From Phaeoceros laevis (taxonomy: Eukaryota > Anthocerotophyta > Anthocerotopsida > Notothyladales): DNA of 23,640 bases. The notes beneath the pieces were generated by a model. It was not told the origin of the DNA. It worked only from the letters and a program-made list of their open reading frames with translations, and did not search any database. Where the stretch lies: the NCBI GenBank assembly GCA_049999765.1, contig JBNGIQ010005357.1, positions 1 through 23,640 on the forward strand, in the 5' to 3' direction. This document shows positions 16,538-23,640 of this stretch, one piece after another. Both the position numbers and the translations under genes were made by a program. The first letter of the stretch is position 1; each line of letters opens with the position of its first letter.

Positions 16538-19500
16538 TCAATCTCGACCCTTACAGCTACAGGACCCTGCCTCGAAGCGATGCACACGGTGTGCGTCCCG
16601 TACAACGATGTCCCTCTTTTCCACCCTTGACATAATCTCGGTGGAAGAGTGGCAGTCCCTGCACATCCGCAGGTTTTTGGTTACCAGCAGTGGTGTCCCA
16701 TCGGGAGTGTTAAAGAGACCAAACGCCAAAGCTAGCTTCTCAGCATGCCCGCACAGTTGATCTTCTTTCTCCTTCTCAGACACTGGCTTCAACACCAGCT
16801 TGGTGTGTGGTACATGGTTCCCTTCCTCCTTCAAGCGTTCAGTTGTGCTCCGAACCTTGCATGAAAGGTCCCCCCTTTCTTCCCCCACAACAAATGTGTG
16901 CACCTGCTTGTTCACCTCAATGCCTGCCACTGCAGGTTTCTTGTTAGCTCCTGCCAACTTTCTCAACCTTTCGATTCTATCTACATCTGCCCACCTATCT
17001 GCATCTGCGTACATATTGGCCATGAGCACATATGCAGAGGCATGCTGAGGATCCAGCTCAACAAGACTTTCAAAACATCTTGTTCCCCGCTCTATATCCC
17101 CATGACTCTTGCAGGCATTCAGCAATGACATCAACCCAACAGCATCTTTTTCGCACCCGGCTGATTTCAGCATCTTCTCTGCGTCACCTAAATGGCCTGC
17201 CCGCCCAAAAAGATCAACCATGCACACATAATGCTCCCTTGTTGGGTCGATGCCATGCTGTTTCACCATGGCATCAAAATACTGTCGACCCCTCCTGACC
17301 AGCCCCACATGACTGCATGCTACAAGAAGGCAAGTAAACGTGGTGTCATTAGGCTGAACACCAGCCAGCATCATCTCTTCGAAACAGGCTGTAGCCTTGA
17401 GGCCTTCATTGTTCCTACCATACCCATTTATCATGGCAGTCCATGTTACCGTATTCCTTGTGGCCAGACTGTCAAACAGCTTCCGTGCATCTTCCAACTG
17501 GCCACACTTTGCATACATATTTACGAGACAAGTGCCCAGTTCTACATCACCTTCGAGTAGTCCTCTTTCCACAATCCCTGAGTGCAGCTGCCTGCCCTGC
17601 TGTAAAGCTCCAGCACTTGTACAGGCCTTCAGGAGGCAAGCAAACGTAAAACTGTCTGCCAAAATCAGGCCTTCCTGCTCCATCCTTGCATACAATGCGA
17701 GCGCCTGGGGACAGAGCCCATGCTCAGCATACCCGTTAATCATGGCAGTCCATGTTACCGCATCCCTTGTGGCCAGACTGTCAAACAGCTTGCGTGCATC
17801 TTCCAACTGGCCACACTTTGCATACATATTTACCAGACAGGTGCTCAGTACTGCGTCACCTTCAAGTAGTCCTCTTTCCACGATCCCTGCGTGGAGCTGC
17901 CTGCCCTGCTGTAGAGCACCAGCACTGGTACAAGCCTTCAGGAGGCATACAAATGTGAAACTGTCGGCTAACATCAGGATTTCCTGCTCCATCCTTGCAT
18001 ACAGTGCGAGCGCCTGGAGACCGAGCCCGTGCTCAGCATACCCATTTATCATGGCAGTCCATGTTACAGCATCCCTTATGGACAGACTGTCAAACACTTT
18101 GCGTGCATCTTCCAACTTGCCACATTTGGCATACATATTTACGAGACAGTTCTCCAGTACTATGTTACCTTCAAGTAGTCCTCGCTTTACAATCCCTGAA
18201 TGCAGCTGCCTACCCTGCTGTAGAGCACTAGCACTTGCACAAGCTTTCAGGAGGCAAACATACGTAACACTGTCTGCTAAAATCAGGCCCTCCTGCTCCA
18301 TACTTGCATACAGCACAAGCGCCTGGGGACCGAGCCCGTGCTCAGCATACCCATTTATCATGGCATTCCATGTCACTACATTCCTTGTCGCCATACTGTC
18401 AAAAACCCTGCGTGCATCTTCCAACTCCCCACATTTTGCATACATATTTACGAGACAAGTTCCCAGTACTACGTCACCTTCAAGTAGTCCTCTTTTTACA
18501 ATCCCTGAATGCAACTGCCTGCCCTGCTGTAGAGCACCAGCACTTGCACAAGCTTTCAGGAGGCCAACATACGTAACACGGTCTGCTGAAATCAGGCCTT
18601 CCTGCTCCATACTTGCGTACAATGTGAGCGCATGAGGACCGAGCCCATGCTCAGCATACCCGTTTATCATGGCGTTCCATGTTACCGCATCCCTTGTGGC
18701 CAGACTGTCAAACAGCTCGCGTGCATTTTCCAACTGGCCACTCTTTGCATACCCAGCAATCATTGCATTCCATGTCACTGCATCCCTTGTGGCCATACTG
18801 TCAAAAACTCTGCGCGCATCTTCCAGTTCCCCGCATTTTGCATACATGTCCACGAGGCAGTTGCAAACAAAAAAGTTCGGCTGGATGCCACTCTCCAACA
18901 CATCAGCGTGCACCTGCATGCCAGATTGCACATCTTCCGCTCCTGCACAAGCTTGCAGGGCAGCGACAAAAATGTGACTATTTGCTTCCAAACCTGAGCT
19001 GCGCATCTCATTGTACAATTGAATGGCGTCACTAGGTTTCCCCTGTTTAACATGTGCAGATATAATGGAGAACCAAATGAAGACATTAGGTTTGGCCACT
19101 CTTTTGAAAACCTCCATTGCCTCCTGTAACCGGCCTTGAGATGAATACATGCGCAAGAGATGGTTTCCCAAAAATGCATAGGATCCGTATCCAAGCTTGA
19201 CAGTGAGCTCATCAAGTCGTCGCCCCAACACCAGATTCTTCTCAGCCCCACATCTCCGGATGACTCTGTACAGGAGGGCAGTGGACACACGACATTGTGT
19301 GTCCGCTAAGTCACTCAAAGCGTCAACTGCTCGACTTAACTCCCCATTCGCACACAGTTCATCCACCGCCTGAGCACTTGCGTACCCTTGGCACTCTGGC
19401 GCCGTCGGAGCGCCAGCCGTATGGTGCAACAAGGGGTTGGTTGTAGGCTGAGCAGACCGTCGAATCCGCCTCTCTAACACAGTCAGCTGCACGTCCACCC

Positions 19501-19900
19501 AGTCAGGCTTGTAAAAGTTGTTCAGCCATAGGGGCTCCTTGGACTCCTTGTGCCTGAAGTCGGGACTGCGGGCGCCCTTCTTATTCGTCCTGCAGTCCCA
19601 CCACAATGTTGGGTCCAAGAAATACTGCCTCCACAACAGCTCTTGCCGCTCTACTGCACTGCCATTGTCCGGTATGCCTAGCTTGGCTGCTAAGCAACCG
19701 CGGGGCACGATTGTGCGGCTTGTGTGAATCCATTGCCTCAGAGGCCAGCTCCAAGGTTTGGGCATGCCCCCAAGCTGTTGGCGCCCGAAACCGCTGATGT
19801 TGCATCCCGTTAGCGGTGCCCAATTGTAGGTGTAGCAATTGCAGGGTTTTTCAGCACTAACAGTCCAGCCGGCATGCCCAACCAGCTGTTTGGCATCCAA
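16538..19900 (-). CDS. PLS-class PPR protein with E1/E2 and DYW:KP domain (organellar RNA editing factor)
   Basis: This intact single-exon frame of 1120 codons encodes a site-specific organellar RNA-editing factor. Residues 88-136 resemble the PDF motif of OSB ssDNA-binding proteins (WRQYFLDPTLWWDCRTNKK, PDFRHKESKEPLWL). From about residue 230 to 900 are P, L and S repeats (CLVNMYAKCG, TWNAMINGYAEHG, LLKAC), followed by E1 and E2. The deaminase-like domain starts at about 988. Its PG box reads NKKPAVAGIEV instead of PGxSW, and the end is CSCKGRD instead of DYW, matching the DYW:KP class linked to U-to-C editing. The active-site HAE (H1052, E1054), zinc ligands C1080/C1083 with H1084, and C1114/C1116 are present. 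The likely start is Met46 (19765): MPKPWSWPLRQWIHTSRTIV looks like a transit peptide, and the codons before it lie in a dispersed repeat. Confidence 0.97.
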   Translation of the reverse strand: MDAKQLVGHAGWTVSAEKPCNCYTYNWAPLTGCNISGFGRQQLGGMPKPWSWPLRQWIHTSRTIVPRGCLAAKLGIPDNGSAVERQELLWRQYFLDPTLWWDCRTNKKGARSPDFRHKESKEPLWLNNFYKPDWVDVQLTVLERRIRRSAQPTTNPLLHHTAGAPTAPECQGYASAQAVDELCANGELSRAVDALSDLADTQCRVSTALLYRVIRRCGAEKNLVLGRRLDELTVKLGYGSYAFLGNHLLRMYSSQGRLQEAMEVFKRVAKPNVFIWFSIISAHVKQGKPSDAIQLYNEMRSSGLEANSHIFVAALQACAGAEDVQSGMQVHADVLESGIQPNFFVCNCLVDMYAKCGELEDARRVFDSMATRDAVTWNAMIAGYAKSGQLENARELFDSLATRDAVTWNAMINGYAEHGLGPHALTLYASMEQEGLISADRVTYVGLLKACASAGALQQGRQLHSGIVKRGLLEGDVVLGTCLVNMYAKCGELEDARRVFDSMATRNVVTWNAMINGYAEHGLGPQALVLYASMEQEGLILADSVTYVCLLKACASASALQQGRQLHSGIVKRGLLEGNIVLENCLVNMYAKCGKLEDARKVFDSLSIRDAVTWTAMINGYAEHGLGLQALALYARMEQEILMLADSFTFVCLLKACTSAGALQQGRQLHAGIVERGLLEGDAVLSTCLVNMYAKCGQLEDARKLFDSLATRDAVTWTAMINGYAEHGLCPQALALYARMEQEGLILADSFTFACLLKACTSAGALQQGRQLHSGIVERGLLEGDVELGTCLVNMYAKCGQLEDARKLFDSLATRNTVTWTAMINGYGRNNEGLKATACFEEMMLAGVQPNDTTFTCLLVACSHVGLVRRGRQYFDAMVKQHGIDPTREHYVCMVDLFGRAGHLGDAEKMLKSAGCEKDAVGLMSLLNACKSHGDIERGTRCFESLVELDPQHASAYVLMANMYADADRWADVDRIERLRKLAGANKKPAVAGIEVNKQVHTFVVGEERGDLSCKVRSTTERLKEEGNHVPHTKLVLKPVSEKEKEDQLCGHAEKLALAFGLFNTPDGTPLLVTKNLRMCRDCHSSTEIMSRVEKRDIVVRDAHRVHRFEAGSCSCKGRD
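17501..18740 (-). repeat. 309-base tandem array inside the PPR gene (four units)
   Basis: The anchor GCCACACTTTGCATACATAT recurs at 17501, 17810, 18119, 18428 and (diverged) 18737, exactly 309 bases apart each time. That is 103 codons, one P-L-S motif triplet. Units keep very high identity along their whole length, including third positions, so the array grew by recent duplication or is homogenised by gene conversion. Differences concentrate at the RNA-recognition positions of the S and P motifs. Confidence 0.95.
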
Positions 19901-19945
19901 GACTGTGGATGCTGCACCGCGTTAGTGGTGCGCGACATTGCACGT
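19768..19945. repeat. two diverged copies of a dispersed repeat at the PPR 5' end
   Basis: Copy one (19768-19864) reads CCAAGCTGTTGGCGCCC, a TTGCATCCCGTTAGCGGTG core, and CAATTGCAGGGTTTTT. Copy two (19876-19945) reads CCAGCTGTTTGGCATCC, GATGCTGCACCGCGTTAGTGG, and GACATTGCAC. Both resemble 4711-4789. The first copy lies just upstream of Met46, so it would be leader sequence if translation starts there. Confidence 0.6.
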
Positions 19946-20416
19946 GGAGAAGCCGCCGTCGGCTGCCGCTCGTGATCTCCCCCTCCCAGCCGTAAGAATG
20001 GCGTGCCATCCTGTCATCCAGGCTGATGATCCAGCAAAGCATTTCGGAAGGTCGCGGGTTTGAAACCGAAGAGTGCCTTCGATTTCTCTAGCAGTCCAGC
20101 CGGGTCAGCCTGATGCAACCGGCGCGGTGCGAAGGGCCGTGAAATTGATGTAAGCGCTGAACAAAGTTCCTTCCTTCCAGGGCTGGCGGAATCCCGCAAT
20201 CCAGGCATTCCAGTTCATCACATTTTTCCAGGGAAGACTCCTAAACTTTCTCAACTGCAGGTATGACTCAGCTTCTATCCTGCCCGGTTAGTTTAGTTAC
20301 CATTTGTTTACCGGTCAGTTGCCATTGCTGCTTGTCGATACCTTCAGCTGTAGCTCCGGTAAAGTCTTGATGGCAAGAATCGTCCTATTGCAGGATGTGC
20401 TCATTACATAAATATT
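19946..20416. other. PPR upstream region with a tRNA-like B box
   Basis: No gene is seen. AAAGCATTTCGGAAG is followed by GTCGCGGGTTTGAAACC at 20051-20067, which resembles the T-arm half of a tRNA (B box GGTTTGAAACC). There is no convincing A box or acceptor stem, so at most it is a SINE-like remnant. The promoter of the PPR gene should lie here. Confidence 0.35.
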
Positions 20417-20626
20417 GTGAATGCGCCAACCTTGCATCTTGAGGTTCCAAAGTTTTCCAGCAATGTTCTCAAAAGCATCGAGGGAACCCTCAGATACGGT
20501 TCACTAACATTCTTAAGTTCATCTCCCAGGTATCATCCCGGCAACTTTTCGTATTTAATTCGGTTGCTTGTTGAAGCACAGAGAACATGGACTGCACCAC
20601 TTTATCCAAGGGTTCTCTCTCTGCAG

Positions 20627-20990
20627 GTCCTTCGGCATATTGCCCACGCTGTTTCAGAGAAAGTAAAACAGAGTACATGGCATCGCCAGTTGGCCACTGC
20701 AAAGAAGTTTCAAGGCGAGAAATACTAAGTTCTTTCCTGCATAGTTCAAACGGGTATGAGCATTTCCTTGATGATAGCATGGCACCAATAAGAATCCACT
20801 CCTGAATTATTTCATCATGACATGTTTAACCAGTGAAAGACTATCAAATCACAAGATTGCAAAAGACACCTGTTTCTCTTTTGGATTTCCTGGAAGACAC
20901 AGGAGTGGCAAACTACTTCGATCTCAAGTGGCAGTTTCTGTCCGTACTGGCCAAGACAAGTTTCAGGCCAAGACGCACTCCAAGGTCTGG
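20627..20990 (+). other. coding-like segments, unrecognised
   Basis: Two short plus-strand stretches look protein-like. After a CTCTCTGCAG acceptor at 20626 the frame reads VLRHIAHAVSEKVKQSTWHR. Near 20870-20985 it reads KTPVSLLDFLEDTGVANYFD and continues KWQFLSVLAKTSF. Both have the amphipathic composition of real exons, but I cannot join them in one consistent model or name a family. They may be remnants of a gene fragment. Confidence 0.25.
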
Positions 20991-21066
20991 TCAATGTCTT
21001 CCGCGTCCAGGCAGGTATATTCAGTGACGTCCAGCAACCAGCTCCCACACTTGCAGGTCATTTGAT

Positions 21067-21622
21067 GGCCTTCTTCATGGTCTATACCATGCAGCTACTA
21101 AGTAAGAATCTACTGCAGATGGTTCTTATTCAATGACTAAGTCTATTAGAAAACCTTGCAACTTTCCCACTGACTACCTTCAAGGCATCTAAGAATCCAG
21201 ATTTGCTCTTCAAAGCATCTATGAATCACCCAGGTGCTTGGCCGGAATACTTTCACTCCAAACCTCTTGTTTCTCCTTTCCCACCTTGAGCTCTTACAAA
21301 ATCCAACAAGTCACCTTCACTGCCGTACTCCTCAAGGTCATCCCCAGATTGGGCAGTTGACCCAGAAAGGCCCACTTGTGAAGATTAACAGCAGCCAGAA
21401 CTTGAGCAAAGGACTTGAAATCCTAAATTCAATACCATCAGTGTGTGGATACAATCTCCAAGAACACCCAGGGCACACCTGGCCAGCAGGCATCACTATT
21501 GGTCACTCTCTCGTCACTATTCGTCACTCTCTCGCCAGCACTCATCGCTATTCGTCACTACTCGCTGGAGAATAGAAGAATGTGTCCGACCCACTCGGAG
21601 TCCCCTTGTTTAAGAACCTCTT
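21067..21622. other. spacer with simple CACT-rich repeat
   Basis: No gene is supported. At about 21490-21560 the motif TATTCGTCACTCTCTCG and shorter variants (CATCACTATTGGTCACTC, CGCTATTCGTCACTACTCG) recur several times as a degenerate microsatellite. Confidence 0.5.
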
Positions 21623-21788
21623 CATTGCCCAATTGATGACTGCCACATGATACACAAACAACGGAGCAATTCAGTTACTCGATTGCTGGTGGGGTTCAAG
21701 CCAGACCATTGCCCAACAACACATGACTGCCACATCATACACAAACCATGGAGCAATTCAGTTACTCACTTTCAAGCCAGACCATGCA
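21623..21788. repeat. 84-base tandem duplication
   Basis: Units start with CATTGCCCAA at 21623 and 21707 and share GACTGCCACAT, ATACACAAAC, GGAGCAATTCAGTTACTC, and TTCAAGCCAGACCAT. The second copy has lost about 10 bases near its middle. Confidence 0.9.
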
Positions 21789-21968
21789 TATCTGTAGCTT
21801 ATTATTCTTCTTCCAAAGCAGAAAAGACACCACATCCCTATAAACACTTGTCTGCGTGAGCAGTCAACCAGGTTCATCTTCTCACCCCAAAAGCTGAAAG
21901 GCTGAAGGGTTTGCTACACTTCTTCTCACAACGGACAACTTGAGCTGCTGTATCCAAATAATACTATT

Positions 21969-22316
21969 TTGAGACTCCAGGAGAACAAGGAATGCCATCG
22001 GGAGTTGTATCTCCTTGAACTCCAAGCTTGTTGGCTCTCACACTTCTCACCAGAGCTGCTGAAGTTGACACCTGCTTTGCTTCCAAGCGACCATTCACTC
22101 TTTCCGATAGATATTGTTGCACCGAATGCAGAAGAAAACGGCTCCATTCCACCTCCAAGTTTTGCCCATCCAACGTACGCACACGAGGGGGAATTCCACT
22201 TTACTGACATTGTCATTGCTCCCGTCCAAACACCACAAAAGTATCTCCTCTTGAACAATTCCTCCTGCGAGCTCCGAGTGTTTACAGCTGTCTTGACAAA
22301 CGAGCCTCGCCCCTGA
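21969..22316 (+). CDS. possible 3' exon or short hypothetical protein
   Basis: A plus-strand frame ends at 22316, about 215 bases from the stop of the convergent kinase gene. Its second half (LLPSDHSLFPIDIVAP, then HEGEFHFTDIVIAPVQTPQK) has ordinary protein composition with alternating hydrophobic residues. I recognise no family and see no promoter. It could be the last exon of a gene including the coding-like segments at 20627-20990, or chance. Confidence 0.25.
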   Translation: MRLQENKECHRELYLLELQACWLSHFSPELLKLTPALLPSDHSLFPIDIVAPNAEENGSIPPPSFAHPTYAHEGEFHFTDIVIAPVQTPQKYLLLNNSSCELRVFTAVLTNEPRP

Positions 22317-22531
22317 GGTGAATGCTTTGCGCTTGGACAGACAACAAAACGGCGCCGAAACCTAGCTTTAGGTTACACTACCCTACCCAGATGGATGAAG
22401 AATTTACAACAGGCGTTGCTGTCAGCGATGCGTTTGCAACTCTCTCACGAACTGTAGATGATCTAGAGCAGGCAGGAACGATCATTCATTCACGAACGAC
22501 TGCACTGAATTGAATTTTCAAAATTGAACGA

Positions 22532-23640
22532 TCAGAAAACATCGTTGAAAGTAGGCCGAAAAGCAGGAGGCGAGGCGCTCCCATTTCCACCGGCCATGTG
22601 CATGGCCAGCGGTCGCTGCTCTTCCCTTCCATGGCCGTTGCAGTCGGAGTCGGAACCAGTCTCATCATCCCGCCCCGGCAGCTGCCCGTTGCAAAAAAGC
22701 GGAGGACTCCTCCACCTGATGAGCGGCCAGTTGATGCCCTTGAAAAAAGGATGCCTCTTGATGTCGCTGGCCCCTCTGAACGACCCTAACCTCCTGCTCG
22801 GGTCCCGCTGCAACAAGCCCCCGATGAGCTGCCTCCCTGCCAAACTCACCGGCACGCTGGTCGGGAAGGTGAGCTCCTTGCTCAACACATTAACGAACGT
22901 CTTCTGCCGGTTACGCCCCCGAAACGGCGTCCGGCCGTACAACATCTCGTACAAGAGAATCCCCAGCGCCCACCAGTCCACCGCGCTGCTGTGCGGCTCC
23001 CCGGAAATGATCTCCGGCGCGATGTACTCCTCCGTCCCCACAAACGAGTTGGACGAGACGGTCGGTTCCGCGCAGAACACCGTGTGCTGCTGCTGCAGCC
23101 GCCGCCGCTTCCGCCGCTTCCCGCCGCCGCCGCCAGTGAAGAGCTGCGGGCGGCAGGACGTGAGGAACGAGAGGTCGAAGTCGGTGAGCAGAATGTGGCC
23201 GTTCCTCTGAAGCAGAACATTCTCCGGCTTCAGGTCGCGGTAGATGACTCCCTGGCAGTGGAGGTACTCCAGCGCCGTCACCACCTCCGCCGCGTAGAAG
23301 ATGGCGGCGTCCTCCGCGAAGAGCTTGCTGGGCTGCTTGTCCAGAAGCAGAAACAGGTCGCCTCCGGGGCAGAAATCGGTGATGAGGCAGACGTGCGTCT
23401 TGGTCTGGAACGACGCGTACAAGGTAGGCAAGAAAGGGTGATCCATCATCGCCAGAATCTCCCTCTCCGCGCGCGCCCGGTGCACCTTGTTGCGGTGCAG
23501 CATCATCGCCTTGTCCATGGCCTTCATCGCGTACACCTGCCCCGTGCCTCTCAGCTCCACCAAATGCACGCTCCCGGTGTCCCCCGACCCCAGCGGTTTG
23601 ATCGGCCGGAAGTGCTTCAGACCTAGTCTCTCCCCGCGCC
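22532..23640 (-). CDS. phototropin/neochrome C-terminal AGC-VIII kinase domain (5' end outside window)
   Basis: About 369 codons of a blue-light photoreceptor kinase are present in one uninterrupted exon. They begin before the domain (GLKHFRPIKPLGSGDTGSV) and end at a TGA-type stop at 22532. Key sites are the glycine loop GSGDTGSV (about 23590), the ATP-binding lysine in YAMKAMDK (23524), the catalytic Asp in YRDLKPEN (23236), the DFD of plant AGC-VIII kinases instead of DFG, FVGTEEYIAPEI with the activation-loop serines (SSNSF), and HPFFKGINWPLIR. The short C-terminus ends in NDVF, like phototropin-1 (NVF). The activation-loop insert is Gly/Arg-rich and encoded by a CCG repeat. The LOV domains, or phytochrome part, lie beyond 23640. 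No intron interrupts it, and it is distinctly GC-rich; both fit neochrome, whose fern genes lack introns, better than ordinary phototropin. Confidence 0.93.
   Translation of the reverse strand, partial: RGERLGLKHFRPIKPLGSGDTGSVHLVELRGTGQVYAMKAMDKAMMLHRNKVHRARAEREILAMMDHPFLPTLYASFQTKTHVCLITDFCPGGDLFLLLDKQPSKLFAEDAAIFYAAEVVTALEYLHCQGVIYRDLKPENVLLQRNGHILLTDFDLSFLTSCRPQLFTGGGGGKRRKRRRLQQQHTVFCAEPTVSSNSFVGTEEYIAPEIISGEPHSSAVDWWALGILLYEMLYGRTPFRGRNRQKTFVNVLSKELTFPTSVPVSLAGRQLIGGLLQRDPSRRLGSFRGASDIKRHPFFKGINWPLIRWRSPPLFCNGQLPGRDDETGSDSDCNGHGREEQRPLAMHMAGGNGSASPPAFRPTFNDVF
23092..23135. repeat. GC-rich CCG/CCGCTT trinucleotide tract in the kinase activation-loop insert
   Basis: A run of CTG, CCG and CGC triplets codes, on the minus strand, five glycines, then KRRKRRR, then three glutamines. 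It lies in the variable insert between DFD and FVGTEEY. A basic run at this place is also found in other phototropins, so the length, not the presence, is lineage-specific. Confidence 0.8.

Noticed and set aside
17397-18635. 412-codon plus-strand frame opposite the PPR gene
   Set aside because: It is the antisense of the 309-base array. A unit length divisible by three keeps an antisense frame open in every copy, and the protein is a low-information Ser/Pro/Cys repeat.
21490-21790. CRISPR-like array
   Set aside because: The repeats are adjacent, degenerate and without regular spacers, and the DNA is a plant nuclear genome; they are ordinary tandem repeats.
22524-23210. 228-codon plus-strand frame opposite the kinase C-terminus
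   Set aside because: Also an antisense shadow of the conserved kinase exon, with no recognisable protein.
22991-23626. 211-codon plus-strand frame opposite the kinase
   Set aside because: Antisense shadow in GC-rich coding DNA; the minus strand has all kinase motifs.

Overview
This is nuclear DNA of a land plant, most likely a fern, with a hornwort or lycophyte as the alternatives. The evidence is a very large PLS-class pentatricopeptide repeat (PPR) RNA-editing factor whose C-terminal domain carries the KPAVA box of the DYW:KP variant. As far as I know that variant is found in hornworts, lycophytes and ferns and not in seed plants. The wording of its repeats also resembles fern PPR proteins. 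Supporting evidence is a phototropin/neochrome-type kinase without introns, a DUF247 protein, short GT-AG introns, and long repeat-rich spacers. The assignment to a plant is secure; the assignment to ferns is inference.

Layout. 1-1100: a degraded tRNA-like (SINE-like) sequence, a minus-strand acidic/serine-rich reading frame, a small minisatellite, and a CACTA-like terminus. 1471-3961 (minus): a six-exon Plavaka-type (CACTA/CMC superfamily) transposase, open throughout except for one in-frame TGA. 3925-4735: a tandem duplication covering the transposase start and upstream DNA. 4801-5223: small tandem repeats and a near-perfect hairpin. 5851-6319: a TATA box followed by a short basic hypothetical protein. 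8006-9721 (plus): an intact, intronless DUF247 membrane protein. 9722-15230: gene-poor sequence with several degenerate tandem repeats and an assembly gap of 10 N flanked by identical 47-base ends. 15235-15999 (minus): a decayed tonoplast sugar transporter (TST/TMT) pseudogene that still has one spliceable intron. 16538-19900 (minus): the PPR editing factor, 1120 codons in one exon, with an N-terminal segment like the PDF motif of organellar ssDNA-binding (OSB) proteins and a 309-base internal tandem array. 19901-22530: repeat-bearing spacer with a few weak coding-like segments. 22532-23640 (minus): the 3' end of a phototropin or neochrome gene, running off the window.

The genes do not form an operon or pathway. 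Confident host genes are DUF247, the PPR editor and the photoreceptor kinase. The rest is transposon, pseudogene and repeat. The most notable items are the OSB-PDF/PPR/DYW:KP architecture (a candidate U-to-C organellar editor), the intronless GC-rich photoreceptor kinase, and the nearly intact transposase whose start region is duplicated in tandem.
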